DNA from: Annulohypoxylon bovei var. microspora
Lineage: Eukaryota > Ascomycota > Sordariomycetes > Xylariales > Hypoxylaceae
NCBI GenBank assembly: GCA_022836615.1
Contig: MU405361.1
Span: 1-64,000, forward strand
Length of the DNA: 64,000 nucleotides
Direction of reading: 5' to 3'
Translations under genes and position numbers: made by a program
Shown here: positions 32,160 to 43,147 of the stretch, one piece after another
How positions within the stretch are numbered: position 1 is the first letter of the stretch
Layout of the letters: every line of letters begins with the position of its first letter
Notes under the pieces: generated by a model
What the model saw: the letters and a program-made list of their open reading frames with translations, nothing else
Told to the model about the DNA's origin: nothing
The model's database searches: none

Positions 32160-34645
32160 GACTTTAAAGGAAATATGTCAGAGTACCTGGACACTTACCT
32201 TGCACTGCATGGTTGTTTTTGTTATCCGTATAGATCTTATATATATAAGCTGTTTGAATGTAGTCCAAAATTGGTGACCAAAAAATTGTTGTGCGAAGCC
32301 TTTAGAGCATGTGTGTTATGTGTTATGTGTTATATGTCCATGAGGGAAAGATGCCAGCTCGAATTGGAGGGGGGAAAGGGTTCTATTTATACCCGAAGGT
32401 AGAGACTTTTACTTTAGAAGAGAAGAAGTAAACAAAAAAGAACGCCATAATCAGCTAAGGTTTTGGGTTAGAAGTAATTTACAAAACTCTATAACTAGCC
32501 ACAATAACTTAGTTAATTACTCATATGGTATACATTGATATACGCAGCATTAGGCATATATGTATTTGTAACTGGATATTTGAAGCTTTCTTTGGAGAAT
32601 TCAAGGTTTATTATTTACTTTCTCATGATGAGTTTAAGTTTGGATCGTTACTTTCATAACTAGGTGTTTATTGTGTTTGAAAAGCAGAATCCCACCTAGG
32701 TATTGAATATGATCAGGTATCTAGGTGGTACCTAAGGTTAGTACCTAGTTGCAGATGAGGAAATAAACTAAATGATGGTGATCTTCTATTCCCACCATTA
32801 AACCTTTAGAGGAATTTCTTATACGGAATTTATTCTGGAAACGCCAAAGTTTGGTATCGTATTAGAATAGTTTGCATATATGTTGCTTGAGGAACCTTTA
32901 ACTAAAAGCCCAAACTTGGCTTTCTTTAAGCACGGGTTCCTTTGGAAGTCGCCAGACGATGTAAGTAGGTACCTATTAAATAATAATAATTCGTAGCAAA
33001 ATAAAGTCGAAATATACCTAGCTAGGTACCTACCTACCTAGGTTAACAGGTAGGAAGGTAGGTAGTTAAATGGTCTTGCAACTTTAACATGTTGAATTCC
33101 CCCAATCCCCCCCTAGGAAGTTTTCATTGATAGGGAAGCACTAATAAGACCTGCCAACACTTCATTCTAAGACCAATTACAATGAGCAACAAGTGACGGT
33201 CATTCGTACCTGTTTTTCACGATAAACCTTGACCAACCACAAGAAACTTAGGGCCCCCTTTCCTACCTTTAATAAAAAGTTCATAAACCTCATCAGAAAC
33301 AATGTGAGCTAAAACAAGACTTCAGTCGAGTTACCATAAAATCAAAGCAACTAATTTTGATATGAAGGAGGGTTTCGTATAATATTGTCTCAAGCTTATG
33401 CTATTAAGAATTTTGCACAGAAACTTCATTTGTGTCGAAGAAGGTGTTGCCAGGCAGAACGCGCTAACCTAAGACTGCAGTGTTCAAAATCAACGAGGAA
33501 ATCTGTGCTAAAAGCCTTCTCGTTTTCCAAGGTTGAGGTCTTAAAAGTGTAACTTATGGATGGAGTCTTACATAGCTAATGAATTGCTTTCAATATCATA
33601 CATCTTAGTCATTTATCGTTAGTAATTCATCAAGTGGTGGGTTAGGTACCTAGCTTTTTAAAGTATTAGTGTTTTTTTGTAGCCATAGAAACAACGGCGT
33701 GGATCCGAAGTCGATAAAAATAGCGGGGAGGGAAGACAAGAGTGGTGGTAGCCATGGCAGCAATTGCTTTGCCTCAGTGGGCTCAACCAACCCCCACCTT
33801 CAATTTTCACATATTCACTATTTTTCAAGATATGAGTGAATCTGTATTGTACTTATGAACATTATACATTATACAATACCTACCTACCAATTATAGCTCA
33901 ACAATCGCCGGTATGGTATCGATGCGACTAAATTTACACGCTGCAGCTTCGGGTTGCCTTTCGAGTGGTACACTTTATATTCTAGTTAGCATGCCAGGTG
34001 GTTTACAGATGATAGGGGATAACGAGACATACTACATAGCGGGTGACCTCACGGGAAGCCACAAATCGCGTACGCAGATAGCCAAGATAATATCAACGGA
34101 TCGGCGACGCCCTTCCTTCAAGTGGCGTCGCTGTTGGTATCTTGTTCGACATGGTGCGGTTCGACAGCCATTCCTATCAATTTTCAAGCAACTACACACT
34201 ACATCAAATTTGCTTCTTCCAATCTTTAGCATGGATACTCATTCGTTAGTCATTACCGGTGTATTGGTTCCTCATATAAAATCCTAATCTCTTCACAATC
34301 AAGCTATTGACCGTAATAACGTAGGATGAAGGGATATCAAATGCCCTTAGCTGTACTTACTTATTTCGGTGCCTACCTACCTACACATCTCCAGATATGA
34401 ATTTATCCTCTCATCCAAGTTAGCTAGAATTAAACGTTTCTGAGTTTTTGATATACTCTCTCTCTCTTTCTCTTTTCCTATCTAGTGTAATTTCCTAATC
34501 TAAATCTTGAAAAAAAAAATGTATCGTCCTAATATTTACCCTACCTTATTAGCATATTCGACTCATTTCTGTCTCAAATACGATAATCTTTCCGTTATCC
34601 GTTAACTCACAAAATAATTTCCTAGTCCAACGATCGAGTGTGATA
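32160..34645. other. Gene-poor AT-rich intergenic DNA
   Basis: About 2.5 kb with no supportable gene. A dense CCTAGGTAGGTACCTA palindrome cluster lies at 33015-33065. A 124-codon frame at 33913-34287 lacks family features. The last 200 bp, with a TCTCTCTCTCTTTCTC pyrimidine tract at 34456-34476, is the likely promoter and leader of the ankyrin gene. Confidence 0.45.
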
Positions 34646-36404
34646 ATGGCCGAGCCTCTTCAAACACTTGTGGGAGATGTCGAATATGCCTGTGGGACCG
34701 TTGCTAGTCGGCTTGTCGACCTAGGGAAGTCGGCCATGTTAACCCAGGCCAGCATGCTACCTGCAGCTGCAGAATGTTTAACCGCAAAAGCAGTCCTTGA
34801 ACGACTTGGGACACTTTTAGCACATGTAGAACCCGCCGAATTTGATGCCGTTCAAGGCATGTGCAACGAGCAAATCGAAGATCTCAAGCCCTGCTTTGAA
34901 GTCATTCTACATTCGACATCTGAAATTCTACTTGACGTAGATCACGAGATCACCCGTTTACGTCGTTATCATGCCTGGGGAGATCCCCTCGCATCTTGGA
35001 AAGTTGTCCCGGTGTTGCAGGAATTCTTCATAGATATCAGGTTTGGCCTGCGGAGGAATCGGTCTTCCCTGTGTCTTATGATGGAATGTCTTCAGAGGTA
35101 ATCAGTTTAATCCTTAAAGTCCCAACAACAGATATTAGCCGTCTAATACGCCATCCAGGGGAAGTTTGCTGGGGGCGACTATCCAATTAGTTGACCAAAC
35201 TTCATTGATGCACCGCTCATCTATGAAGACGACAGACTCGTCGAGGTTGCAGCCATTGGTAGCGGTTGATCTGCATAAAGTATCAAATCAACCAGACATA
35301 CAGCGACTTCTCGTCAAGTACCGAACTAAGCGCACCATTTCTCGCGAGAGCGAATCTAAACTTAATCGTAGGCTTCATGAAGCTATCACCAGGTGCGATG
35401 ATGGTGCAGTACATAAATGTCTCTTATCGAAAGCCAAGCCGGATACACCGCTCGAACAGTCGAGACTTGTACCGATCCATCGAGCTCTAGGTCAGGTGGA
35501 GGCATCGCTCGCTTCCGGCAATATAACAGCCGCCGGAGCGTCCGCTTCAATCGTAACAGCCCTGGTTATCGCAGGTGCGAGACTCCAAGCATTGGATGAA
35601 GATGGTCGAACACCTCTGATACGGGCTGTCATGAACGAGATGCCCGATTCTTTGATATCGTTGTTGTTAGAATTTGGAGCATCTATAAATACTAAGGATA
35701 GAAAAAAGAATACCGCCCTTCACTACGCGGCAACGAAGGCCTCCTCGAGCGAAATGGGAAATGTTGATACCATTCGGATTTTATTGGCCCACGGAGCGAA
35801 CCAGGGCATCAAGAATAAGAGGGGGCGCACGCCCTTGCATGAAGCTGTATCATTTATGTGTCCGGATCGTAGCCGGGAGCTTTTGGACTACGGAGCTGAT
35901 CTCGATATGATTGACAATAACGGATGGTCCCCTTTATTCGGAGCAGTTACCCAGGGAAGTACGGCATTGACGAAACTATTATGTGGCCGCGGTGCTCTTG
36001 TCGACAAGAAAGACAAGAGTGGGCAGACTGCTCTTCACTACACCATCTCTCAGGGATGCCAAGAGGTGGCTGAAGTCCTGCTGAATGCCGGAGCAGATGC
36101 CAACCTCATCTCTAGAGGTGAAACACCTCTCTGTCGAGCAGCATCCAAGTCTAATTTGGCACTCGTTGAACTTCTCCTGGCGTATGGTGCTGACGTCATA
36201 TTGCCATCGCCAAGTTACCACGGCGCTCTGCCAGTTCATATTGCTGCTATGGGGAGTGACCTGGGTATCTTGAGCACACTGTTGGAGTCGAAATCTCCCA
36301 TTAATGCTATGGATGACGAACGCCGCACGCCATTGGGATGGGCGATGGATGGCGGAAAGAATGAGCTCGTGCATTTCTTGCTGAGCAAGGGGGCGGCAAA
36401 GTGA
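34646..36404 (+). CDS. Ankyrin-repeat protein with N-terminal helical domain, at least 2 exons
   Basis: Exon 1 runs from the ATG at 34646 (MAEPLQTLVGDVEYACG) to a GTAATC donor at about 35098. It encodes an alpha-helical domain of about 150 residues resembling the N-terminal part of fungal ankyrin/NACHT-type proteins. The second exon ends at 36404 and carries about seven ankyrin repeats, recognisable by GRTPLIRAV, NTALHYAATKA, GRTPLHEAV, GWSPLFGAV, GQTALHYTI, GETPLCRAA and RRTPLGWAM. The exact acceptor, between about 35155 and 35255, is unresolved; an acceptor near 35248 (TCGAG) keeps frame but is non-standard. Ankyrin arrays mediate protein binding. The partner is unknown. Confidence 0.85.
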
Positions 36405-37083
36405 ATACCTATGTCATGTCTAAATCGTATACAATAGGTATTGAATCCTTCGCATCTCATCATAACTTATAATTTCCCTAATAGTAACTAGGTAGCTGCA
36501 AAATACTCAGATATTCATTCGTGTTACATTAGATCACGAGTGAATGGCTATCTTATCAACTGTTTAGTCGAAGACCAATGATGAAATTTAACTCTTCTAA
36601 ATCGGGCAACTATCATATCATGCCACTAGTACCTAGGTAGCTATATAGTACCTAGATTGATCACGGCAAATGTCCGAAGATAGGTACCAAGGTATCTAAG
36701 TGCGCACACACGATATCTTATGTAATTCTTCTCTTCTAACCAGCCATGTACCTACCTACCCCTTAGCTAATCGCAGCTGATCTTAGCTGCCCCGCTCGCT
36801 TGTCATAAGCCGGTGGGGGGTTTATCAAAGATCGGTCCATACGTACCTACATAGATGCCATCGCATGCAAAAGCACGTCAATATCCTAGTGCCTAGATCC
36901 GATACTATCCTTCTTATGTCCTATATCCGCCGTTGTCTTCCCCGCTCACCCTTACCCCCGATGGATATTAGTGAGCCTCACCGTAATGATATATAAATCC
37001 TTCCCCCAAGAGTTGAGCAGACGAAAGCCAAGCACACTCTTTAGAACATCCCAACGAATAAGAGGAGTAACAAAAGCTGCAAG
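36405..37083. other. Intergenic upstream of aldo-keto reductase
   Basis: No gene is seen. TACCTAGGTAGCTA-type tracts occur at 36630-36660. The 80 bp before the start (AAGCACACTCTTTAGAACATCCCAACG...) look like a transcript leader, with ATATATAA at 36990-36997 as a candidate TATA element. Confidence 0.45.
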
Positions 37084-38225
37084 ATGCCTCTGATCGCCTC
37101 ATCACCGCGAGACCGTATCATCCTAGGTCTGATGACCTTTGGACCAGATGAGAAGGCTGGCGCCCGTATTACCGACTTGAACGAGTTCAACAAGGTTCTC
37201 GATACCTTCCAATCGCGGGGCTACAACGAGGTCGACACAGCACGAGTGTATATAGGTGGCCAACAAGAGGCTTTCACGCGACAGACCAGGTGGAAGGAGC
37301 GCGGGCTGACCTTAGCTACCAAGTTCGAGTATCCTAGCAAAGCCGGTGCTAACCAGGCCGCCAAAGTCGTCGAGAGTCTAGAGACGAGTCTTAAGGATCT
37401 TGGCACGGACAGCGTGGATGTGAGTTTGCCTCTAGTTCTAGTTATGATCCGACTTACCTTCTCCTATGCCTGTTTCATTGCGCTGATAAATAGGATTCAT
37501 AGCTCATATACCTCCATGCAGCGGACCGCACGACGCCATTCGCCGAGACTCTCGAAGCGGTAGATAAGCTGCACAAGGCGGGCAAGTTCGTACGATTCGG
37601 TATCTCGAATTTCACGGCGGCCGAGGTAGCCGAAATCGTTCTGACGTGCAAGTACAATGGTTGGGTACGACCGACTGTTTACCAAGGAATGTATAACGCT
37701 ATCACGCGTGGCATCGAGCCAGAGTTGATACCGGCTTGTCGGCGATACGGACTAGATATTGTGGTGTACAATCCGATCGCTGGTGGCTTATTTAGCGGCA
37801 AGATTAAGAGCGTAGACATCGACCCGGGCGATCTCGGCCGGTTCAGCACCAAGAGCAGCACGGGAACCAACTACCGAAACCGGTACTTTAAGGAGAGCAC
37901 GTTCAGGGCACTCCAGACGATCGAGAAGGCGGTCGACAAGCACCCCGGTTTAACCCTCATCGAAGTAGCGCTGCGTTGGGTAGTCCATCACAGCGAGCTT
38001 AAGATAAAGGATGGTAACGACGGTATTCTCATCGGTATTAGCTCGCACGACCAGCTCGTGAGCAATCTCGATAACTTGGAGAAGGGCCCGTTACCCGAGG
38101 ACGTCGTGCAGGCGCTCGACGAGGCGTGGAATATCGCTAAGCCGAATGCCCCCAACTACTGGCATAGAGACCTCGTGTACACGTACGACACGCGAGAGGC
38201 GCTATTCGGAGAGAACGCGAAATAG
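37084..38225 (+). CDS. Aldo-keto reductase, AKR7/aflatoxin-aldehyde-reductase-like, 2 exons
   Basis: Exons 37084-37419 and 37503-38225 join in phase 0 to 352 residues. The catalytic tetrad is complete: Asp51 and Tyr56 in EVDTARVY, Lys80 in LATKFEY, and His117 in DLIYLHAADR just after the intron. Later landmarks are GKFVRFGISNF, YQGMYNAITRGIEPELIPACRRYGLDIVVYNPIAGG and the C-terminal NADPH-binding GISSHDQLVSNL. AKR7 enzymes reduce aldehydes and dicarbonyls with NADPH. Related AKRs (MrPigE type) act in Monascus azaphilone assembly. This gene lies 8.5 kb beyond the PKS across gene-poor DNA and an ankyrin gene, so cluster membership is possible but unproven. A general detoxification role is the alternative. 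Confidence 0.92.
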
Positions 38226-39009
38226 GTCGAGGGCGATAGAATAGAAAATGTAGCGTGTTGGAAGATGACACTTCCACTTCATAATCTAACCTAAGGTTAT
38301 TGAAATGCGGTCTCGAGAAGAATGATCCGTGCTACCACACAAATGCAAGAAATGATCATGTAGCATAGGAGGCTGACCCCTTTTTCATACGCCTGACTTC
38401 TAAAGTTCTTAATGGACGGGATGGTAACACAGCAGGGCTTGAGCGGCACCATCTATCAAATTGCTTAGCCGTTTACGACCAGTCGTATGTATGTACATAC
38501 ATACATATAACACAGTGCAACACTTGCATATGTACTATGTAGCCGGGATGACGATGATCTTCATAAAGATTCAAAGGACACTTCAATCGATAATCATTCG
38601 CGGAAGAGACAGGGGGTTTAGCTAGCGCGCCCCTTAGCGAACCAACCGGTAAGGAATTCCATTCCTCTGGGTATCATTTGACGCATCTTAGTCCTATCAA
38701 CTTCAATGTCTGCATATCCGACGTGCATATGGGAATATCTTCGTATGCTGCCACTACATTTGATCAACTTTGACGAATAAGAAACCTGACCTTAGTCCCT
38801 CTCTATCTTGTGCTATACCTGCATTACCGGCGTAACGTACGTAACAAACGCAACCTACGTAGCCCTTTTTTTTTCGTACTATCTTTAGATAGGATACTGG
38901 GTAGCCTACCTTTATTCCGCCTCTTTTGGTTGGTCTTTAATTATTTTCGTATAATTCTCACATAATCGTTTATTTCTTTTATTTCTTTGGTTCTTCGGGG
39001 CTATCATTG
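38226..39009. other. Intergenic upstream of DMT transporter
   Basis: No gene is seen. A short ATGTATGTACATACATACAT palindromic tract occurs at 38487-38507. The T-rich stretch at 38870-39000 is a plausible promoter and leader. Confidence 0.45.
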
Positions 39010-40704
39010 ATGTCTACTTCAAATTCGAACAACATCCGCCTATCCAGCATTCCGGCTCGCTTGAAACCGACATCGCTGCATTCTAACTCGAGACCCGAAC
39101 CGTCGCCGCTGCTGTCGGCTAGTTCCTACGGGTCTAGCGTCGAAGATTACATTGGTAGCGGCACCGATACCGTAGGAGGAAGGACGCCCATTTTCGATAG
39201 GCGGTTGTCTTTCGTGCAGGAAGACGACGAGGGTTCAGATATCAGCCGGCTTCATAGCCCTCGTAGATTCGACATACTCAGCTCCGCATACGACTCCGAA
39301 GACGAAAACGATACCATGTCGGATACCAAGAGACCGTCCTTCTTCCGTCCGAATGACGGCCGCTCCGCCACGCCGCTCCTTAAGAAGTCCGATGACGAAG
39401 ATCGCGGGAGACCGCGGTACAATAACTCGCGACCGACCTCGCCTCTCCCTATACCCGTCTCTACCCCATCCTCCATCAACAGCAGACCGACGTTCTCCCG
39501 GCAATCGACGATGCGGTCTCGATCGCCCGACACGCAAGCGCGCATGGCCGCGAAGAAGAAGTATACTTACGCTGCCATCTTCCTCGTGGTGTCGCTAGTA
39601 TCATTCTGCATACAAACCGAGCTAGGACGATACGTGCAGCACGAGTTAGGCTGGGACAAAGCATACTGCATGTTATATTTAACACACGGGTCGTGGGCGC
39701 TTCTGTGGCCTACCCAGCTGCTCATCCTGCGCGTCCAGAAGTGGAACGTGCCGTGGCAGACCTTCTGGCGAAGACACGTATACCTGTTGCGCTCGACGGC
39801 GCACATGGTCGCCCAGCAAGAGCTTGACATCCCGCGCCATATCGTGCAGCGCAGCCCTCTCCCTTACCTTATTCGGACCACGGCCTTTATCACGACGGCA
39901 CTTACCGTGGCTGGTTTAAGCTGGTATGTTGCGGTTAACATGACGAGTCCGAGCGATCTGACGGCGATTTACAACTGCTCCGCTTTCTTTGCCTACGCCT
40001 TCAGCGTGCCGCTGCTCAAGGAGAAGCTGCGGTTAGACAAGTCATTCGCGGTTTTGATAGCAATTGTCGGTGTTTTAGTTGTCGCGTACGGGGACTCGAG
40101 GGGGCCGGCTGATAAGGACGAGGGCGCCGAGGCCGGCACGCGGTTCCTGGGTAACATGATCATCGGCGCGGGGAGCGTGTTATACGGGCTCTACGAGGTA
40201 ATGTACAAGCGGTGGGCGTGTCCGCCCGAGGGTACGTCGGCGACACGGGGCATGATTTTCGCCAACGCTTTCGGGAGCTGCATCGGTACCTTTACTCTCA
40301 CCGTCCTATGGATCCCCTTGCCTATCCTGCATATCCTGGGCTGGGAAACTTTCGAGCTGCCCACAGGCGAGGCAGCCTTCTACCTCTTCGTATCCGTCAT
40401 CATGAACGCCACGTTCGCGGGCAGCTTCCTAGTCTTGATCTCGCTGACGAGCCCCGTGCTGAGCTCGGTAGCCGCGCTACTGACCATCTTCATCGTTGCG
40501 GTGGCCGACTGGCTAATCACGGGGCAGAGCATGAGCACTGCGGCCGTGGGTGGCGGGTGCATGATCGTCGTCGCGTTTCTGATGCTGAGCTGGAGCACGT
40601 GGCGCGAGATGACTGAAGATGCCGAGCGCAAGGCTGCTGTTGATGTCGCGGGTCCAGTCGATTGGAGTAGCGAGGATAGCGATAAAGATGATCGGTTGGA
40701 TTAG
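39010..40704 (+). CDS. DMT-superfamily (EamA/SLC35F, Thi74-like) membrane transporter
   Basis: The 564-residue protein starts at MSTSNSNNIRLSS; the codon before is TTG. A long hydrophilic, Ser/Arg/Asp-rich N-terminus of about 185 residues is predicted cytosolic and disordered. It is followed by about ten transmembrane helices from YAAIFLVVSLVSFCIQTELGRY to MIVVAFLMLSW. The two EamA-like halves include DLTAIYNCSAFFAYAFSVPLLKEKL and a second half with SVLYGLYEVMYKRW and LVLISLTSPVLSSVAALLTIF. This organisation matches yeast Thi74/YML018C-like and SLC35F proteins, vacuolar or mitochondrial membrane carriers of uncertain substrate. No intron is needed. It reads as a housekeeping gene outside the metabolite cluster. 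Confidence 0.88.
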   Translation: MSTSNSNNIRLSSIPARLKPTSLHSNSRPEPSPLLSASSYGSSVEDYIGSGTDTVGGRTPIFDRRLSFVQEDDEGSDISRLHSPRRFDILSSAYDSEDENDTMSDTKRPSFFRPNDGRSATPLLKKSDDEDRGRPRYNNSRPTSPLPIPVSTPSSINSRPTFSRQSTMRSRSPDTQARMAAKKKYTYAAIFLVVSLVSFCIQTELGRYVQHELGWDKAYCMLYLTHGSWALLWPTQLLILRVQKWNVPWQTFWRRHVYLLRSTAHMVAQQELDIPRHIVQRSPLPYLIRTTAFITTALTVAGLSWYVAVNMTSPSDLTAIYNCSAFFAYAFSVPLLKEKLRLDKSFAVLIAIVGVLVVAYGDSRGPADKDEGAEAGTRFLGNMIIGAGSVLYGLYEVMYKRWACPPEGTSATRGMIFANAFGSCIGTFTLTVLWIPLPILHILGWETFELPTGEAAFYLFVSVIMNATFAGSFLVLISLTSPVLSSVAALLTIFIVAVADWLITGQSMSTAAVGGGCMIVVAFLMLSWSTWREMTEDAERKAAVDVAGPVDWSSEDSDKDDRLD

Positions 40705-41619
40705 GCGGCGTTGAAATCCAGCCCTCTCCCTTTTCTACAATTACTCGGCCTTGTCTTTTTTTAAATTGTCTTTTCCCAACAGCATAAATCGGAATATATA
40801 GGGGCATTTACGGTCTCATCGATCACATCATGGGTTGATCATGGAGCGGTCATATTAGAGCGATATTAGACGCCGAGGGTTTTTATTTGTTGTTATGGAT
40901 CTATGATCTCGAACTGCCTCGTTATCCTGGAGGTCGACGGACGTGGATGTCATCACTGATTACTACTATAGTATCATCGGCGCTTAAGAGGTGTATTGGC
41001 TTTGGATTCTGGCCTAGGTCCGGATGGATCTGGTTATAAAGGCCATGGAGCATCGCTTGCCTACGCAAGTAGAAGGGGATTATGTAAGTTACCTACATAT
41101 AACTATTGTTAGGAGTTAGTATATAGGTTCGGTCTCGTAGACACCGGCACAGAGAGTTAAGGGGGGCCCAGAGAAAGGTTCGGGCATGGAAAATGTTATG
41201 GATCATTCAAGCTAGCACTGGTTGACATTCTTATCATGATAATTTAGTACAAGGTAACTGACAATTACCAGTCGCCTGGTGCTACCCTAAGCTATTTTTT
41301 TTTAGAAGAATCAATGATTATGTGCCCAGGTATCTGAGCGAATTCTTGTTATACTTCTTCCAAGTAAAGCTATGCGTGTGATGCGCCTATCCTTATTCAA
41401 CGAATTCATTGGTGGGCTCTTTTCATTCAATGTGCTTGGAGGAACCCAGGATCATTAATTCTGGTTTCCGTTGACAGGTGGTTGGCCATTCTGCATGTAC
41501 AACCACATGCTGGAGAAGGGCAGACGGGCGACGCCGTTGAACGCGAACCGTCTTAATGATCCCTGACTAGGTTGTGTTTCGTCAGCAAGCTACCCAGAAG
41601 AGAGATTGCTAAGTTTCCT
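40705..41619. other. Convergent intergenic space, no gene seen
   Basis: Non-coding DNA between the transporter and the F-box gene, both of which end here. No RNA gene or mobile element was recognised. Confidence 0.45.
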
Positions 41620-41767
41620 CTATTCCGATATTAAATAGATACCCTTAAGGTGGTACACAACATCAAATCCGGAGAGGGTCGGAATGTTGGTTCTCCACGC
41701 GGTTTCTAGATATATCGTGCTTGCCAGAACTAACGTGCGCCGCAAGACCTCTAGTTGAAACTGGGAA

Positions 41768-43147
41768 TCATACATGACGTGCGTATTCAAACCGAGCGTT
41801 ACGGGGCAGAGAAGAGAGGGAGGATACTGACAAAATCGGTCCATCGGGAGAGTCTATAGTCGCAATGTGACCGTCAATCTCCCGTTCGGCGTCGGGGCCT
41901 TTCCCCTCCTCGTCGTGTCTGGTAAACACACCCTCTCGCTCCACCTTCCAGTCCTTAACCCCGCTGCGCTTCACGAAATCGACGGCCATGTCCCAGGCCT
42001 CCTTGTCCGCCGCGTCGCCACTCTCGAAAACTTGCAATGACGCCCAGTTCCCTGGGTGGTCCGCGGGATCGGCCGCAAAGGTCAACTCGCGCATCAGAGA
42101 ACTATACGATGTGTTGCGCTCCATCCAGAGGTCAGCTAAGTCGACAAGATGCATCTCGGTATTGTCTAGTAAGATTTGGCTTTCCGGACCGGGTGTTAAT
42201 TGCACGAACAGTCGTTCGACCTTAGGCAAATGCTGGACTAGGACTTCGAAGTGAGACGAGAGGGGAAATATGGCGATGTAGTTGAAGTCAACGACGGTAG
42301 GCGGTATTAGAGGACTATCATTGGGGTGTTCCTCGCAACCAAGGAGAGCTCCCAGCATAGATGGCGGCCGTCGCAGGAAGAATTCGTATGTTCGGTAGAC
42401 TCTGGTAGATGAACCTTCGTTGAGGAGTATAGAAGTCCAGGGACGAACAGTGAAGAGCGGGCATGCCGGTGGTTTTCTGTATCGGATTCCGGTAGAAGGA
42501 CCTGCTGATACAGGTTGAGCCGCTCTCCTAGTATCGTGCTCCGGTGGTGAAAGTTGAAGATCGGATAGGTGTGTTTCTACCGACCTATCACGAAAAGGCC
42601 CTCTTGTGGTTCGGGCAAGTGAGAGAACATGATATGGGATACTGAACGACCAGGCATCATCTAAGAATAGCATCCGGGACATGAACGCAGCGAGCGTGGT
42701 AGGAGGAGCGACGATGGTAAATCTCAGAGGATCGATGACGGAGAAGAGCTGATCCCACAACCACTCAAGATCTACTGTCCGAATTTCGGGAGTCATATGT
42801 CTAGCATCGGCCTCCTTGTCTATAAAGTCCACGACTAGGGTAAATGTTGTAACGCCGCGATCCAGCTGGTTATCTTCTAGAAACCGTAGAAGAGGTATGG
42901 GGTTCATAGTAAAGGCGCGGAGTGAGGATATCTTGGGTCTCCATAAGACGTGACGGAATAAAGCAGGGAGCACCAGAATTCTCCAAGCCCTGCAGACAAG
43001 AGATACATTTTTGAGGCTCTGCAAAAGTTGAGGCTTAACATGCAACATGTCGTCGCTCGGCTGATGGCGAAGTCGCACTTGAGACGGAGCCGGGCCATCG
43101 AGGAAATCAAAGATGTGCAGCAATACTTCCGGAGGTATACGGTCCAT
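41768..43147 (-). CDS. F-box domain protein
   Basis: The 459-residue frame opens with a clear F-box, MDRIPPEVLLHIFDFLDG...LLQSLKNVSLVCRAWRILVLPALFRHVLW, residues 1-70. F-box proteins recruit substrates to SCF (Skp1-Cullin-F-box) ubiquitin ligases. The remainder is a helical/strand mix without clear WD or LRR repeats, so the substrate-binding part is unclassified. The C-terminus is uncertain. A GTATCC donor at about 41832 and a TTCCCAG acceptor at about 41765 would remove some 67 nt in phase 0. That would replace the final residues with a different tail ending at 41620 (FQLEVLRRTLVLASTIYLET...). Both versions are compatible with the sequence. Confidence 0.85.
   Translation of the reverse strand: MDRIPPEVLLHIFDFLDGPAPSQVRLRHQPSDDMLHVKPQLLQSLKNVSLVCRAWRILVLPALFRHVLWRPKISSLRAFTMNPIPLLRFLEDNQLDRGVTTFTLVVDFIDKEADARHMTPEIRTVDLEWLWDQLFSVIDPLRFTIVAPPTTLAAFMSRMLFLDDAWSFSIPYHVLSLARTTRGPFRDRSVETHLSDLQLSPPEHDTRRAAQPVSAGPSTGIRYRKPPACPLFTVRPWTSILLNEGSSTRVYRTYEFFLRRPPSMLGALLGCEEHPNDSPLIPPTVVDFNYIAIFPLSSHFEVLVQHLPKVERLFVQLTPGPESQILLDNTEMHLVDLADLWMERNTSYSSLMRELTFAADPADHPGNWASLQVFESGDAADKEAWDMAVDFVKRSGVKDWKVEREGVFTRHDEEGKGPDAEREIDGHIATIDSPDGPILSVSSLSSLPRNARFEYARHV

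Noticed and set aside
33913..34287. 124-codon ATG frame
   Set aside because: No family features and overlapped by an equally plausible minus-strand frame; AT-rich surroundings.
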